Assembly: GCA_011033025.1 (NCBI GenBank)
Contig: WFMF01000698.1
Coordinates: 1 to 64,000, forward strand
Length of the DNA: 64,000 bases
Reading direction: 5' to 3'
Source of the DNA: Beroe forskalii
Taxonomy: Eukaryota > Ctenophora > Nuda > Beroida > Beroidae
Positions 22,113-34,100 of the stretch are shown one piece after another. The position numbers and the translations under genes are program-made. The notes under the pieces were generated by a model. The model worked only from the letters and a program-made list of their open reading frames with translations. It was not told the origin of the DNA and ran no database searches. How positions within the stretch are numbered: position 1 is the stretch's first letter; each line of letters opens with the position of its first letter.

Positions 22113-22271
22113 AGCATCAAGAAACTGGTGGAAAGGATCCGGCATATCCAGTTCGTTAACGACCGGATCCTGAGTGTGCTGAACAAGTACAACAGCAGCG
22201 ACGGCTCTGTGAAGGCGACCATTCCTGTGGAGAACGTGAAGTACTTTCCTCCTCCTATCCGACAAATGTAG
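22113..22271 (+). CDS. CYFIP: CYFIP (Sra-1/PIR121), last exon
   Basis: An exon that opens at a codon boundary after CTATGTTTCAG and ends with TAG. It encodes S-I-K-K-L-V-E-R-I-R-H-I-Q-F-V-N-D, a conserved N-K-Y segment, P-V-E-N-V and the terminal P-P-P-I-R-Q-M, the hallmark C-terminus of CYFIP proteins. Phase agrees with the exon ending at 19974. The frame stays open further upstream to 22002, but that part is intronic by comparison with the family. Confidence 0.88.
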   Translation, partial: SIKKLVERIRHIQFVNDRILSVLNKYNSSDGSVKATIPVENVKYFPPPIRQM

Positions 22272-22808
22272 AGGACTGCAGTTACCATGAAACATATGCT
22301 GCAAGGTATTCAAAGGCTCAAAGTAAGCCTGGGAATGAATGTGGAACTTTGCTTGGAACTATAAATATAAATATGCTTGAGATTTTTCCATTGATAATGT
22401 CAGAAACAGGCAAATGATGAGGAATTTGAAATAACATAACTTCTTGCCAGTAATTTTACGTTTGGTATTTTTGATTATCCTGGTTGCACTCTTAGAAAAC
22501 AGTTTCACACCAGGCCCATAAATCATCATTTAACAATGTTTTGCCCTAAAAGTCAAACTAATATTCCGGAATTTAAAATTACAGTCCAATTGAAATAACG
22601 CTTGTGTGCGCATTGACCGATTGAATCGGGGAAATGGAATTGACATGCAAAGCCAAAATTAACTCCTTGTCTGTATACTTTCCATTTCCAACGAATTTCT
22701 CGGAATTACGAAAGTATTAAATGCACGAAAAGTTACTCGATCCCCGATTAAATTGGTCGATAAATACGTCATGTTTCTGTACGTTCAATGTTATTGTAGT
22801 TTATCACC
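22272..22808. other. 3' flank of CYFIP
   Basis: AT-rich sequence containing the likely CYFIP 3' UTR. No clear AATAAA close to the stop and no other gene seen. Confidence 0.45.
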
Positions 22809-22812
22809 TTCG

Positions 22813-23184
22813 GGGCCATCCAAAGAGGACGTCCGCAAAATTTCGGCTATTTTACTTTTAGACCCTTCCCTCCGCAAGCGTCCGCAACCCTTAAATGCCT
22901 CGCCCTCTCTCCGGACGTCCGCATTTTCATTGAAAATCTTTTGTGGCATCATTTATATGCCCTCAAATATGGTGACACAATCAGCTTTATTATTTGACTC
23001 AGTGTCGAAAATCTGAGTCTAAATTCTAAAAGATCAACCATTTTTTAAGTGCAAAAACTACTCAAATCGACCAAAATTTTCATAAATGCGGACGTCTGCA
23101 TTTGCCAAACACCCCTCCCCCTACGTCCGCACTGGCAAGACTCCCCCTTTCCCCTCTTTGCGGACGTCCTTGATGGATGGGCCC
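22813..23184. mobile_element. 372-bp TIR MITE (GGGCCATCC...GGACGTCCGC)
   Basis: The left end GGGCCATCCAAAGAGGACGT returns in inverted form at the right end (GGACGTCCTTGATGGATGGG, ending CCC). TTCG flanks both sides (22809-22812 and 23185-23188) as a possible 4-bp target duplication. Further GACGTCCGC motifs lie inside in both orientations. No transposase. The superfamily is uncertain. Confidence 0.75.
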
Positions 23185-23188
23185 TTCG

Positions 23189-24238
23189 CCGTTTGACCAC
23201 TTTTGATTGAATTTGACTTGCGATGCAGTTATTAACTTTAAGTTGCATTATGAATGTGAATATTGTTTTGAAATGGAAACTGTTCAATAATACTGAAATC
23301 GATGAGAATTGTGTTTTATATTTTTATACAGGAATGATTTAGATATTTCTTTTACTTTTAGCGTCATAATCATATTGATTTTTGGGTGTAAAAGTAAAAC
23401 CTTGATATTATAGTTTGAGTTTACACAGATCATAATATCTCGAGACCCAGTGAACTGTAAGGGACCTATGTCGATTAATACCGGCGGCAAATTTCACTAT
23501 TTGGCTAACTTACTGGACACTGGTAGTGGTAGTGGTACCCCCGTACCCATAGGAGATCGCATAACCGTTGTCAATCACATGGTAATTTGTGGTAGACCAA
23601 TCATCGCAGTGAACCACCGCCGGTGGTCCACGGTTTTCGGTCGAAACTCGAATCATGTGCTGTGATTGGCCACTTTGCTTTGGGGCCATTTCATTTTAAA
23701 AATGAACCCGTGTGTAACTGTAGGGATCGTTCACATATTACGTTACCACCTAGGGGGGTTCCGAATGATTACGTTACATTTTATTGTAACAAATACAACT
23801 ACTGTAAACTTGAGCTAAAAGTAAAAAAATTCGCCACCGATATCAAGATTGAATTTGAAGCTCAAATCACAAGTTACCACATGAATAACTTTTACGATGA
23901 TGTAATACGATTACATTTAAATGCCTATATTGGCAATAAATATGTAATGCAATGTTTGATTGTAATTGTATTATTGTATTAAACTCTATAAGTATAAATC
24001 ATAACTTTCTATTTCAATTTGCAAAACTCATGCCGACCTGTTTTCTCTTTGTCGCAGTGACGCACCCAGTCCCACATGAATATTGAATGACTGTTCCTTT
24101 GTCGTACGATGTACGATCCGCTGTCGCCAGCCGCGAAGACGCTGGGAATCAGCGCGGCGCTGATTCTCACGAGGGCGAGGGTCTGTCAACTGCCGACATG
24201 GCCTGGACAACTGTTCCTAAAACTAAAAGCCCGCATAG
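23189..24238. other. Intergenic, no gene recognised
   Basis: Contains a fragment starting GGGATCGTTCACATATTACG (about 23721), which looks like the end of another TIR element without a visible partner, and an AT-rich stretch. Small open frames here have no coding features. Confidence 0.4.
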
Positions 24239-27200
24239 TTCCCCTAACCAGGGGTGTCGCGAAACGACACCCCTATTTCTGACCAAGCTTTCTTGAGTAC
24301 GTGCGCTGCGTTACGCCGCGCCGCAAATTAACAAAACAGATCGGAAAACTAGATTTTGAGAAAATACGCGTATTCATTGAAAATTCTCACTGTAGTTAAG
24401 CAGACATGGAAATTTCTATTCTGATTGATACAGATGATTTACAAATTGAAAACTACGCTCTGCATTACCAAAGTAATGAAATAAAAATTCTACAGTTGCA
24501 CAGCTCACACCAGTGGCTCCGTATAAATCATATCGATAAAAACTAAAAGCTTCATGATTTTGAGACGATGATAGCAATTTAATTTGCAGGTTCTTAGCTA
24601 TCTCATATACTCACAAGAAGCTAGAACAGGCTCTGAGATTCAAAACAAATGAAATACATAACACAACGCCCGTTATATGGATGTATTTCAAATTACCCAG
24701 AGACTGAACAGCAAAAGCAATCATTTGAGATACAAGAAGTAACAATTTACAAAAAGTCATCAGAACACAGAACATCGCACATATAAAGTCAAATTACTCT
24801 TGATAATCCCGACCATGGCCCATCAAGCCTAATTGATTAGTAGTAACGGTGATTCATTGCTATTATTTGACTGCATAATCACTTGATGAGAAGATATGCC
24901 ATTAAATGCAAAATTCTTAGCGGTTGCTTTGAATGGCATTAATGCCATGATTACCTATGGAACATGATGAGAAGTGGATGGTGGCAGTGGAGTTTCGGTG
25001 GGATGAAGTTTTAAGGCTCCAAAGGGGAAGTGGCGATGAGACTCTATGGAGCTATGGAGGACAGTCAGTGCCAACGAGATATTGAACAACACAAGTGTGT
25101 TGAGGTTCCACAGAGGATGGGGTGCCTGCTTGCCCGATTGGATCAAGTCTCGATGAAGCACCGAGTGGGTGTGGCCTGGTTTCGATCCTGCGTCTCTGGA
25201 GTACTGCCAGATTTGATGCACATGGTTGTGGAATTAGTCTATCATTAGCTGCTCGGCGCCCTCCATACAAGTAAATATTTTAATATTTTCTGTGACCAGT
25301 GGGGCAAATCTACGGGAGTCACAAACTGCTGCTTGTTGCCGATGGATTATTGCTCAACGAAATCGATCAATTCACTGTTGAATCTTAAATGGTTTGAAAT
25401 GTTAAACCATTGTGTGCTTTGCGAAAGTATACTACGTAACGTTTATCATGGCATATTTCATATTGTTATCAGAGGAAAACGGAAATTATTTGAGCTATGA
25501 AATTATGCACACAATTCGTGAAATAGATGAACATTTTCGAAAATTCATGGTATGAAGCATATCCTTTTTTGAAATAGTCCCAGGCGCTCAACAACTGCTA
25601 AACTAATTTTTTTCCCAATTCCAGTGTTGAAGCTTCTTGAATAGAGTGGTGAATGCTGTCTTAAAGGACTCGCTTAAGGGCCAGGGTGGGTTTTTCCCGT
25701 TGAATATCATCGTCTTAAACGCTAGCCATAGCCAGGAACCACTGATAATATATTTGGACAAGTAGGGAGGCCATAGAGCTGGAAAGTTTTTACTCATCAT
25801 TTTGTCATCAAAATCGCTTAAATTGTTTTTTGGTCAAAGTTGAGGTATGGGGGGTCACTCCAGTGTTCCTGAGTTGTGATCAGGTTGGACTCCAGCTAGA
25901 TTTGGGGTTTTCGCTGGAAAACTTCACTCACTTCAAATTTGAGTGCTGATTTACAGCCATTTGAGCTCCATTATGGTGAAATGATTAAGGCAAATCAGGC
26001 TTTTGGCCAAAACAACACCCCAAACCAGCATTGTTATGTGGCTCAATGGGTTACTCAGCTTCCTTAGGCATTGTATTGCATTATCCTTACTCCAGTTTGC
26101 CATGTGCAACCAACACAACCCATGAAAAACCTGTACACCATAAGTGAGGCTATATTCTCTAGTGTCTCAGCGAAGCTCACCTCGCATCAACTCTGGCCTG
26201 CTCGTGGTACTCAGTTGACTTTTTAAGAACTTTTGCATATCTAGTGATTTTGGTGATGGTTAGCACGAAATATTCTCCAACATTCAAGTGAAAATCGCGA
26301 GTTTTCTGGATTCTGCAGCCAAAATAGTGAGCTGCTTTTTTTGACGCACTGTTCTCACTCTCTTCGAATGATTTGACTAAATGAGAGTTTTCTTGCCCTT
26401 CCATAGGTTTTAAAATAGCCTATGGGCCTCAAGTTTGTTCAACATATTCCTAAGAGTCAAAATGTGGTCTAGGTTTTCATTGGGGACGAACAAAATGTGT
26501 CGCCAGGGTCGTCTTACTGCTATCAGGGAACATGGTAAAATAACCTCACGGAGAGCCTCTTTTTTCGTACCTAAAATTAAAATCTTCACAACTACCAGAC
26601 CATTTTGAAATTCATGAAATGAACTTTTGAACATCAAATGTTCATCTATTAGCTCCATCAGGACAATATCAGTCGACATCAAAAATAAAAGCATGTCCCT
26701 GCTACAGCACTCTCAAATATGCCATAATAAGCGAAACAGACGATAAATTGCAAAGCGCGATCCAGCTCAAGCCCAAAATAGATCATCGAAAGGAAATGGA
26801 TCACATTCTGAACCTGCCGACTGTCCGAACTCCGACTAAAACAGGATCACTCTTCTTTCCACAGGATGAACACAATCATCTGAGAGGAACTTATATCAAT
26901 ATAATTCAACAGCTGCAGCTTAACAGAGCAACAGGAAATAACTTATCATAATTAAGTAATTATAATTTCGGTATTCAACTGATTTTTAGAACAAAGTAGC
27001 GAGCATGACATATATAATACCTTGACTCTTGTCCACATTCTACATAGCACAATTTTAGGGAAAAGCAAATACCCAGATTGATTTCAAATTCAAATTCGAT
27101 TCTATGTTTTATGACGTTATAGGTATTGACGTTCCGAAAATATAACTTCTAGATTTTCTTGGCAGTAGGTTTTACTTTTACTCTCTTGAGAAAAATTTGC

Positions 27201-27641
27201 CATTGCTGATTTCATCGAATCAAGTTTAAGATTTATCACTTCCTGCCTGCACTTTATATTCGGACGCTCATTTCTTATAGTGGGATTTAGGTTAAAAAGT
27301 TTTAGACATAATGACACCCCTGCTGACACTAGCTGGGACAGTAAGCATGCCAGCTCTAAAAGTCTTAAATCAGATCTCAGGGAGATGAGATTTCACATTA
27401 AACTTGACTCTTACTGAGCCATGTCATCGGAATAGCCGTACTATCCTGATAACAGGGGAGCCTCAGCCCTCATCTACCTGAGAATCACAAGTACTATGAA
27501 TGGGGAAGGGACATTTCATCTCAAGACACTTAATCTCGCAATAATATGTCAACTCTACACAGAGGTTAGGGTCTGGGTTAGAGTAAGTGTTCTGGGATGC
27601 AGTTAGGGTTATGGTTAGGGTCAGGACAGGAGATGAAGTGC
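24239..27641 (+). mobile_element. Large dispersed element, copy L (interrupted by mariner)
   Basis: Matches, in inverted orientation, 52134-54528 almost end to end. The outer end is a hairpin (CCCCTAACCAGGGGTGTCGC, then GACACCCC) followed by a conserved TTTCTGACCAAGCTTTC. The inner end carries TTAGGGTTATGG-type telomere-like repeats and runs into the scaffold gap. A 200-aa frame is preserved between the copies, but it lacks any recognised domain and is broken here by the mariner insert. Class unknown. Confidence 0.7.
25428..26745 (-). pseudogene. Degenerate Tc1/mariner-type transposon inserted in copy L
   Basis: The other copy reads CGAAAGTAAATTGC across this point; here 1.31 kb is inserted between two TA dinucleotides (25428-25429, 26744-26745). 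The ends share an inverted TTATYATGGCATATTT block, giving TIRs of about 29 bp. On the minus strand, broken frames include a segment with F-P-A-L-W-P-P (about 25770), resembling the conserved W-P-x-x-S-P-D-L-N-P block of Tc1/mariner DDE transposases. Several stops and frameshifts show that it is dead. Confidence 0.65.
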
Positions 27642-27741
27642 NNNNNNNNNNNNNNNNNNNNNNNNNNNNNNNNNNNNNNNNNNNNNNNNNNNNNNNNNNN
27701 NNNNNNNNNNNNNNNNNNNNNNNNNNNNNNNNNNNNNNNNN
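27642..27741. other. Scaffold gap (100 N)
   Basis: Exactly 100 undetermined bases, a conventional gap of unknown size, placed directly at the inner end of repeat copy L. Confidence 0.99.
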
Positions 27742-28859
27742 TTCTGAATGAATCGCTTGCCATGCATACTTTTCCATGCTTCTGCCTTTCGTTTTCTCTT
27801 TCATTTTTCATTCACTCATGACTTCATGATAACGTCTAAGTTTGTAAGTTTTTCTAAAATGTGGATAAGATTAATACCTAAGCAATGCATACACGGTACA
27901 GTTATAATTAAACGTAGGTAATTCATACTACTTACTTACTTACTCAATATTCAATAGCTCAATTATAGGTCGACTAGGTAGACCGTATATAATATTACTC
28001 TACTCTAATCTTCTGTTACCCTACTCTAATCCATGAGTCCATGTGTACTAGTACCAAACTGTAAACTACCTTTTCTATGAGTTTATGAAAATAATAAATT
28101 TTTTCATAATAGATTAAAACCCATTTCCTTTAAATAGGAAACCTAGTCTTATAGGTTTTTAGATAGAATCACAGTCCCTGATAGGGTTTCATTACTTTAT
28201 TTGTTGCGCGCGCATCTTCTATAGGTCAATTGATCATTAATGATACCGTCATCAAACGACTTGATGACATGATAAGATGATAATGACGAACCTTTCCACA
28301 GCCCCTTTTGTCGTGCATGCCCTTCTGGGATATACATGTACCTTTTACGCCTGGAATTCCCTCTCATTACGTCATTATGGTGTACCCAGCTATCGTAATG
28401 TGAGTAATTAAGCAATTAGGCCTGGGTGCTGCACCGACTAATTAGCTAATTTATTACTACAATGTATATAATGATGTCCCCTGCATTGTGTTTAATGCAT
28501 ACACTCCGTGTACATACCCATTTATATATACCTACCTGATGTTTCGTGCTCATTAGTACCCCCTAATTAGGAAGGGGGTACAATACAATGTATTGTATAC
28601 ACTGGACAATGTAGGTATATACATTCTTTGTAAGAGTACATTTTACACTGAAAGGGAAAGGAACCATGCTATAAACAAGGAAATTCCTGGAGTCTGTAGT
28701 TATAGCCTATAGGGCGTAGTTCAAGCTTTTAAGGAGTAAGTTAAACATGAAAGTTATTAAGTTATACAGCTAAGTAAGAGCCTATAATATAGGAACCTAC
28801 CTACTTACGTTCATTAAATCTAAGAGTAAGAATTAAGATGTTTTGTGCAGGGTCGCAGG
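27742..28859. other. AT-rich intergenic region
   Basis: No gene recognised. Contains ACTTACTTACTTAC short repeats (27930-27945) and a small palindrome CCCCCTAATTAGGAAGGGGG at 28558-28580. Confidence 0.45.
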
Positions 28860-28939
28860 GACCGAAGCAGTAACGTAGCCAGGATTTCAGACCAGGTTAT
28901 GCATCACATGTTCAAGAGTATGCAGACTTTTTCAGAGCT

Positions 28940-28985
28940 CCCTTGGCGATTCAGCACTTCGCGCTGAATCACCTCGTTCGCATTG
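28940..28985 (-). repeat. Palindrome resembling Helitron subterminal hairpin
   Basis: On the minus strand GCGAACGAGGTG is followed by a GATTCAGCGCGAAGTGCTGAATC hairpin, which parallels GCGAACGAGGTGCTGCG near the 3' ends of the Helitrons at 47-48 kb. It may be a remnant of a related element. Confidence 0.35.
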
Positions 28986-30788
28986 TTAATTGATTAATTT
29001 CATTAAGTGTCTTTTGATTGAATTACGTATTAGGCACCTACGCTAATATCATTGCAAGTCTGAACCAGTTTTCAAAGGAAAAACGTGTTTTTAAAAAAAT
29101 ACGTATTACGTAACTATTAGTATTTAAATTGAAAAATTTCTGATTCTGGTCGTTGAATATCCGAAATAGGTACCTTATTGGTTTTTTTGTTTAACCGGCC
29201 CTTAAGGACAAAAACGACTTTGATTTTTTTTGTTCAAAGGGCCGGTTAAATGGGGCCGATTAAATAAAGGCCAGATAATTTTGGTCAAATGAAACTTTAT
29301 AACTTGGCTTTTTGCACTTTAGTTTAATTTAACCGTCATTATATAACAGCCAGATAATGACCTAAATGATGATAACAGACCGGAATTTAGGGTTTTTGAT
29401 GCAATTTACGAGTATAAATTGGTTTTCATGGCACTTTTGGGGCTAAAATTTCTTGGTTTGGCAGCTACTTGAAAGATTTTTGTCCAAGGGGCTGGTTAAA
29501 TGGTTTAGAAGGGGTCCATTTTTGTCCATAAGGCCGGTTATTTAAAAAGGCCGGCTTGATAAAGGCCAATAATGAATAAGGTACGCAAAAAAGTACGTGA
29601 AGAGAGGAAAATACGGCAGTTTAATGTAAAATATGTATCAAGTTTTTCAAAAAATACGTACAGTAGGTATGATTTATCAATTTAATGCAAATGCCGAATT
29701 TTGGCAATGGACTAGTGGCTGACGACAGTGTCGTAATAAAATAGCGATTCATTGAAAACAACAAATCAATTGTTTTGAAAAATAAGGAAACATTTAATTT
29801 AAAAGAATGATGGCAAGAAATCGGAATTGATATCGTCGGACTCGGAGTTTAGAGGTTAAATTTCCTTATGCGTTGAAATCCCGAAATCGTCATGAAAGAG
29901 CAAACTTTGTACGTGCGAGTTCACAGTCAAATCGCAACTCGATTGCTTTATAATATCCAATGGCCAATAGTGACCAGTGTTGGCATTGAAATTAAATTTA
30001 GAAATTAAAAAAACTGACGTCAATGGCCCTCAAAGCTTTTTTGGAAACGTCTAAACTGGTAAAATTGCGACATTGTACTGCATAGTGCGTATTTCAATTG
30101 AGAATAGGTACCTATAATACTATAATACAGCAGAGTAACAAAATACGGATAGCCATGACTTTCAGTCAAAATAAAATACAGATAGGTACCTACGTGAAAA
30201 TATGGTGTTTTTAATTTTTTTTTTCAAATACATGATCAACAACCTTGCTGTTATGTAAGTATGTACTTAAGAATATAAACACTAAGCATCCCAATGAATC
30301 AACCTTAGTATGCAGGGCAAAAGAGAAAAGACTGAGCTGTTTCGGCCTTAAGAGCTGCAACTTGAATGCTTTAGTTCATACCTATGTCAGTTCCAAGAAT
30401 CGCCAATCATTTATCTCAGCAAGCACAATTCCAAATCAAGAAATCAACAGGGCAAACAAAATTACAAAATTAGAAAATTAGGTATCACAGATGAGGTCAA
30501 TAGAAATCTTTGATGCAGTTGATATATTGCTTTGTCAAATTAAAATAATATTGGCCGAATATTTTATTAGATCACCGTTTTTGGCTTTAATGCTTCTTCA
30601 AAGGGAAACCATTGACCCCTGTTATTGTAACCCATCTCCTTCTCTCTCTGTTAATGCCTAAAGTTTCCAAAGACGACGCAGTCTCATGTCACACGTCATT
30701 AACCACTCTAGACTTTCAGATTGTCATTCAATTTGGGGTTAGAATATAACATCAATCTTAATAAGGTTACAAGACAAGTTTGATTGCC

Positions 30789-31015
30789 TTTACCCTTTCC
30801 TGTTTATATATAGGATGAATGCTGTCATCTTTCTGTAAATTGTGTGGAATTATGTTTCACAAGAATCAATCAGTTCCAATTCTATAGCATTAGCAACAGC
30901 AATGCCTTTGCCCTTCCCTGTTTATTTATACTTATAGGAGGAATGCAGTCATCATTCCGTAAACTGTGTGGAATTATGTTTCAATTTTCACAAGAATCAA
31001 TCAGTTCTAGGTATA
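30789..31015 (+). repeat. Direct duplication of about 110 bp
   Basis: Two diverged direct copies share CCCTTTCCTGTTTATATATA / CCCTTCCCTGTTTATTTATA, GAATGCTGTCATC / GAATGCAGTCATC, TGTGTGGAATTATGTTTCA and ACAAGAATCAATCAGTTC. They lie inside the hAT element. Confidence 0.8.
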
Positions 31016-31193
31016 GCAATGATCTGCAATGCAATAGTGATATGGGAATTTAAGGGAACTTTGTGTGCATTTCTACACACTGGAATTTCAGGGTATGCAA
31101 ATTTTCTCCAAAAATCTCAGACTATGCAAAGGAGTTTCTCAGGGTATGCAATGCATAGTCTGCATACCCTCTGGCTACGTCACTGGACCGAAG

Positions 31194-34100
31194 GCGGCAT
31201 ATTAGTATATCAGAAGGCGCACAATTAGTCTTAATAAGGTCATCCAATTATTAGTTTTAATAAGGCATGGAGGTAGTAAACTGAAGTGATTAGTCCTGAT
31301 AAGGTAGTTAGTAGGGATGTAATTTCCTTTTACGGTATTATATATTTCTTTGAGTATTATTCTATTTTACAAATATTTTATATATATAGGTAAGTCTATA
31401 GTCGTGGTAAGTCTGATAATTGAGCTCCTACAATAAGAATAAGGGCATTTACTCCAGTCTCAAGTGAACCAGAAACGACATTCGCTCTGAATCATTAGTG
31501 AATTCGATCCATGGGTACACGTTAGTTTTCATTGAGCGCGGTTATGAGCTCTTAATGAGTTGCAGTAGTTGCAGTTAATTAGCAGACTAATTGGTTATTG
31601 GAGGTTGTATGTGATTAGCAGTGGAGTTAGAATGACAGAAAGCATTATCATGGCGTATAAAGTCCAACAATTACTCAATTATCTGAAATGATTAATGGAA
31701 CTTTTATTCCTGCCTTCAGTCAATTAAACTTGGAACTTTGGCTTAACTACAGGAACTGGACAACTTAACTGGTCAGAAACTGGAAGGCAATATTTTCCAA
31801 TCTTAATAAGTTAATTATAAGCTTCTATACCTACTTACCTACCTTATTAGCAACTGTAGTCAGTTTTCAAACTCAAAGTCTCCCAAATGATTTTTGAACG
31901 GTTTTGGCCATTTTCAGTCGCAAGAGAGATTCCGATGATGGAGCAGGGTGTGTGTAAGGGTTGATATTATCGGAGAATCGTATCTGGTTGGGTGCCTGAC
32001 CAATTTTACTCGAGGGACTTAATTTTGTTTAGTTTTACTTCATGGTTAGATATTAGCTTTCATTCAGACTTTCAAATTAATACTAAACAGTGAATTTCCT
32101 ATATTTAAACTTGAAGCTTTGAAGGCAAAGTAAGTACTGTACATCTTACCTTTTAGATTTAGTACCTATTACGCTATTACCCTATTTCTCTAGCTCTATT
32201 AGAATTCTCGCGTCACAACGCAAATAAGTAAATAGGTAGTTCTAGTTCAATGTAGTTAAACTATTGTTAGAAAACAAAGTCCCAACCTTTACAATACCTG
32301 TATATGGGTGCTTGAAGCGTGACGCATTTTGTTTGGTCGTCTGTACAGACAGCCTCTATTCAGCTCCCTAGATACCTAGATTGGTACCTACTCTATTACC
32401 TAAGTACCTACTTATCTACTAATGATTGTATGAATCATTGACAATCCCCCATTCCTATCGAAATGAACACACAAATAGAAGGACCTGTTTACATTTTACA
32501 CTGGTCAGGAATTTGCAGAGCATCATTCTGAAGTAGCGTAGGTTGTTTGGGGCTAAGAAGGATAGATAGTGACGTCATTATTACGGTTTAAAATGGTACA
32601 TTTATGACATCCTGCAATAGTGGGGGACTAATGCTGCCAACTCCATTGCCCTTTGTCCTTTCCAAAGGTCCTCACAAAACCCTATACGAGTACACTATTA
32701 GTTACAATGATAAATGCTTTTAGATACTGTCTATTCGACGATCATTTGCCAATTACACCAGGCATGGTTTTTTCAGTATAGCCTGGATAAAACATGTCGC
32801 CAATGGTCCTCCAATTACCATAGACATCCAATGCACAGGCAGATGGAAATATTATGTTTTTCATCCGAGTTTTATGACTCAGGGGCTGAATTGACCCGGA
32901 ATTATATTCTGATATGTTTCAAACAGCTTAGTAATGGATTTAATGGACTTTGTAACACCATACATTCAAATTTTGTGGAAGTTCTTGGCAAATTTATTCA
33001 AATTTACTCAATTAACGATAACTAGTACGGAACGCGCGAAATACAATTTTGTTGAGTGAATTTTCACTGTAACCAGCCAGTGTACTGTTTTCGGCGCGCG
33101 CAGCATGTATGAAATTGGAGTATCGCTTTAGCCATGTGACTTTCGTGTACGATAATGAAATTAACATTTCATTTTTCAGAACCAAAATAATGCAGTGCAT
33201 TTTTTCATCATCTCAAGACTGCAGAAACATTTCTATTCACAATATTGCGCCACAAAAATTTGCCAATTCTTGAATCATAACAATAAAGCAATAACTATGC
33301 GTCTATTGTTCTGTGTTCATGACAGTTCAACTACCTGACCAGTCTTTACTTACTCTGATGGAGTTTTAAACATTGTCTTGTGATTAAATCTACCGACTGT
33401 CATGTATGTTTTTAAACAAGCAGGTAAATATAGCTACATTCGTTTGTCAACTTATTGAGTCAATAATTCATGGGACCTGGGACGCTGAGTTTCGAAACTC
33501 GAATGTCAAATAAGTTTAACAGGCAATATTGATCAAATTTTATAACCTGAAATAGGTATGCATGGCATGTGATCAGACGAAGATAAATCTCGATCTTTAG
33601 CTTTTACTTCACGAGTGTTCCGTGTTGTTTGTTGAGTCGTCTACAAAGTCGGTCAGTTGTTGGTACGAGTTGAGTAAGTGAGTGATTTGGACGTAATCGA
33701 ACAACAGGCTTATAACATTAAAACCCTTCATTTTGTCACAATATATTGATATAACTTAACTAGATTAATCACTTACCCTAGCTCTCGCCTCCACGTTTCT
33801 GGGTTCATTAGGTATGTCAATCTGTGTGGATTTGTCACTGTGATACGATATGTGAATATGTGATGTGGTTTTAAATCAGGATTTGACTACCAGCTTATTA
33901 CTCTTATAGCGGCAGTCAATCCTCTGAGAAATGATACTGTTATACAGCAAATGTGGCATGATATTCTGATGTTATCACTGAGAATCATCGCATACATTCA
34001 TACTCCCAATGAGCCAATGTAGGAATGAAGCTCATCGTGTGTTTATTGTTGGATATTTGATGTAAAACTGCATCCATACTTGTTCGTACTTTTTGTAAAT

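Larger units (their letters stand above)
28860..31193. mobile_element. hAT element with perfect 8-bp TSD
   Basis: GACCGAAG flanks the element at 28860-28867 and 31186-31193. The left end is CAGTAACGTAGCC and the right end GGCTACGTCACTG, inverted repeats of the CAGTGRCGTAGCC type seen in hAT-like elements. Subterminal TATGCAGACT/ACTATGCA motifs occur near both ends. The 2.3-kb interior shows no intact transposase. It contains repeated GGCCGGTTAAA blocks (29195-29575) and a direct duplication of about 110 bp (30789-30886 and 30907-31015). Confidence 0.88.
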
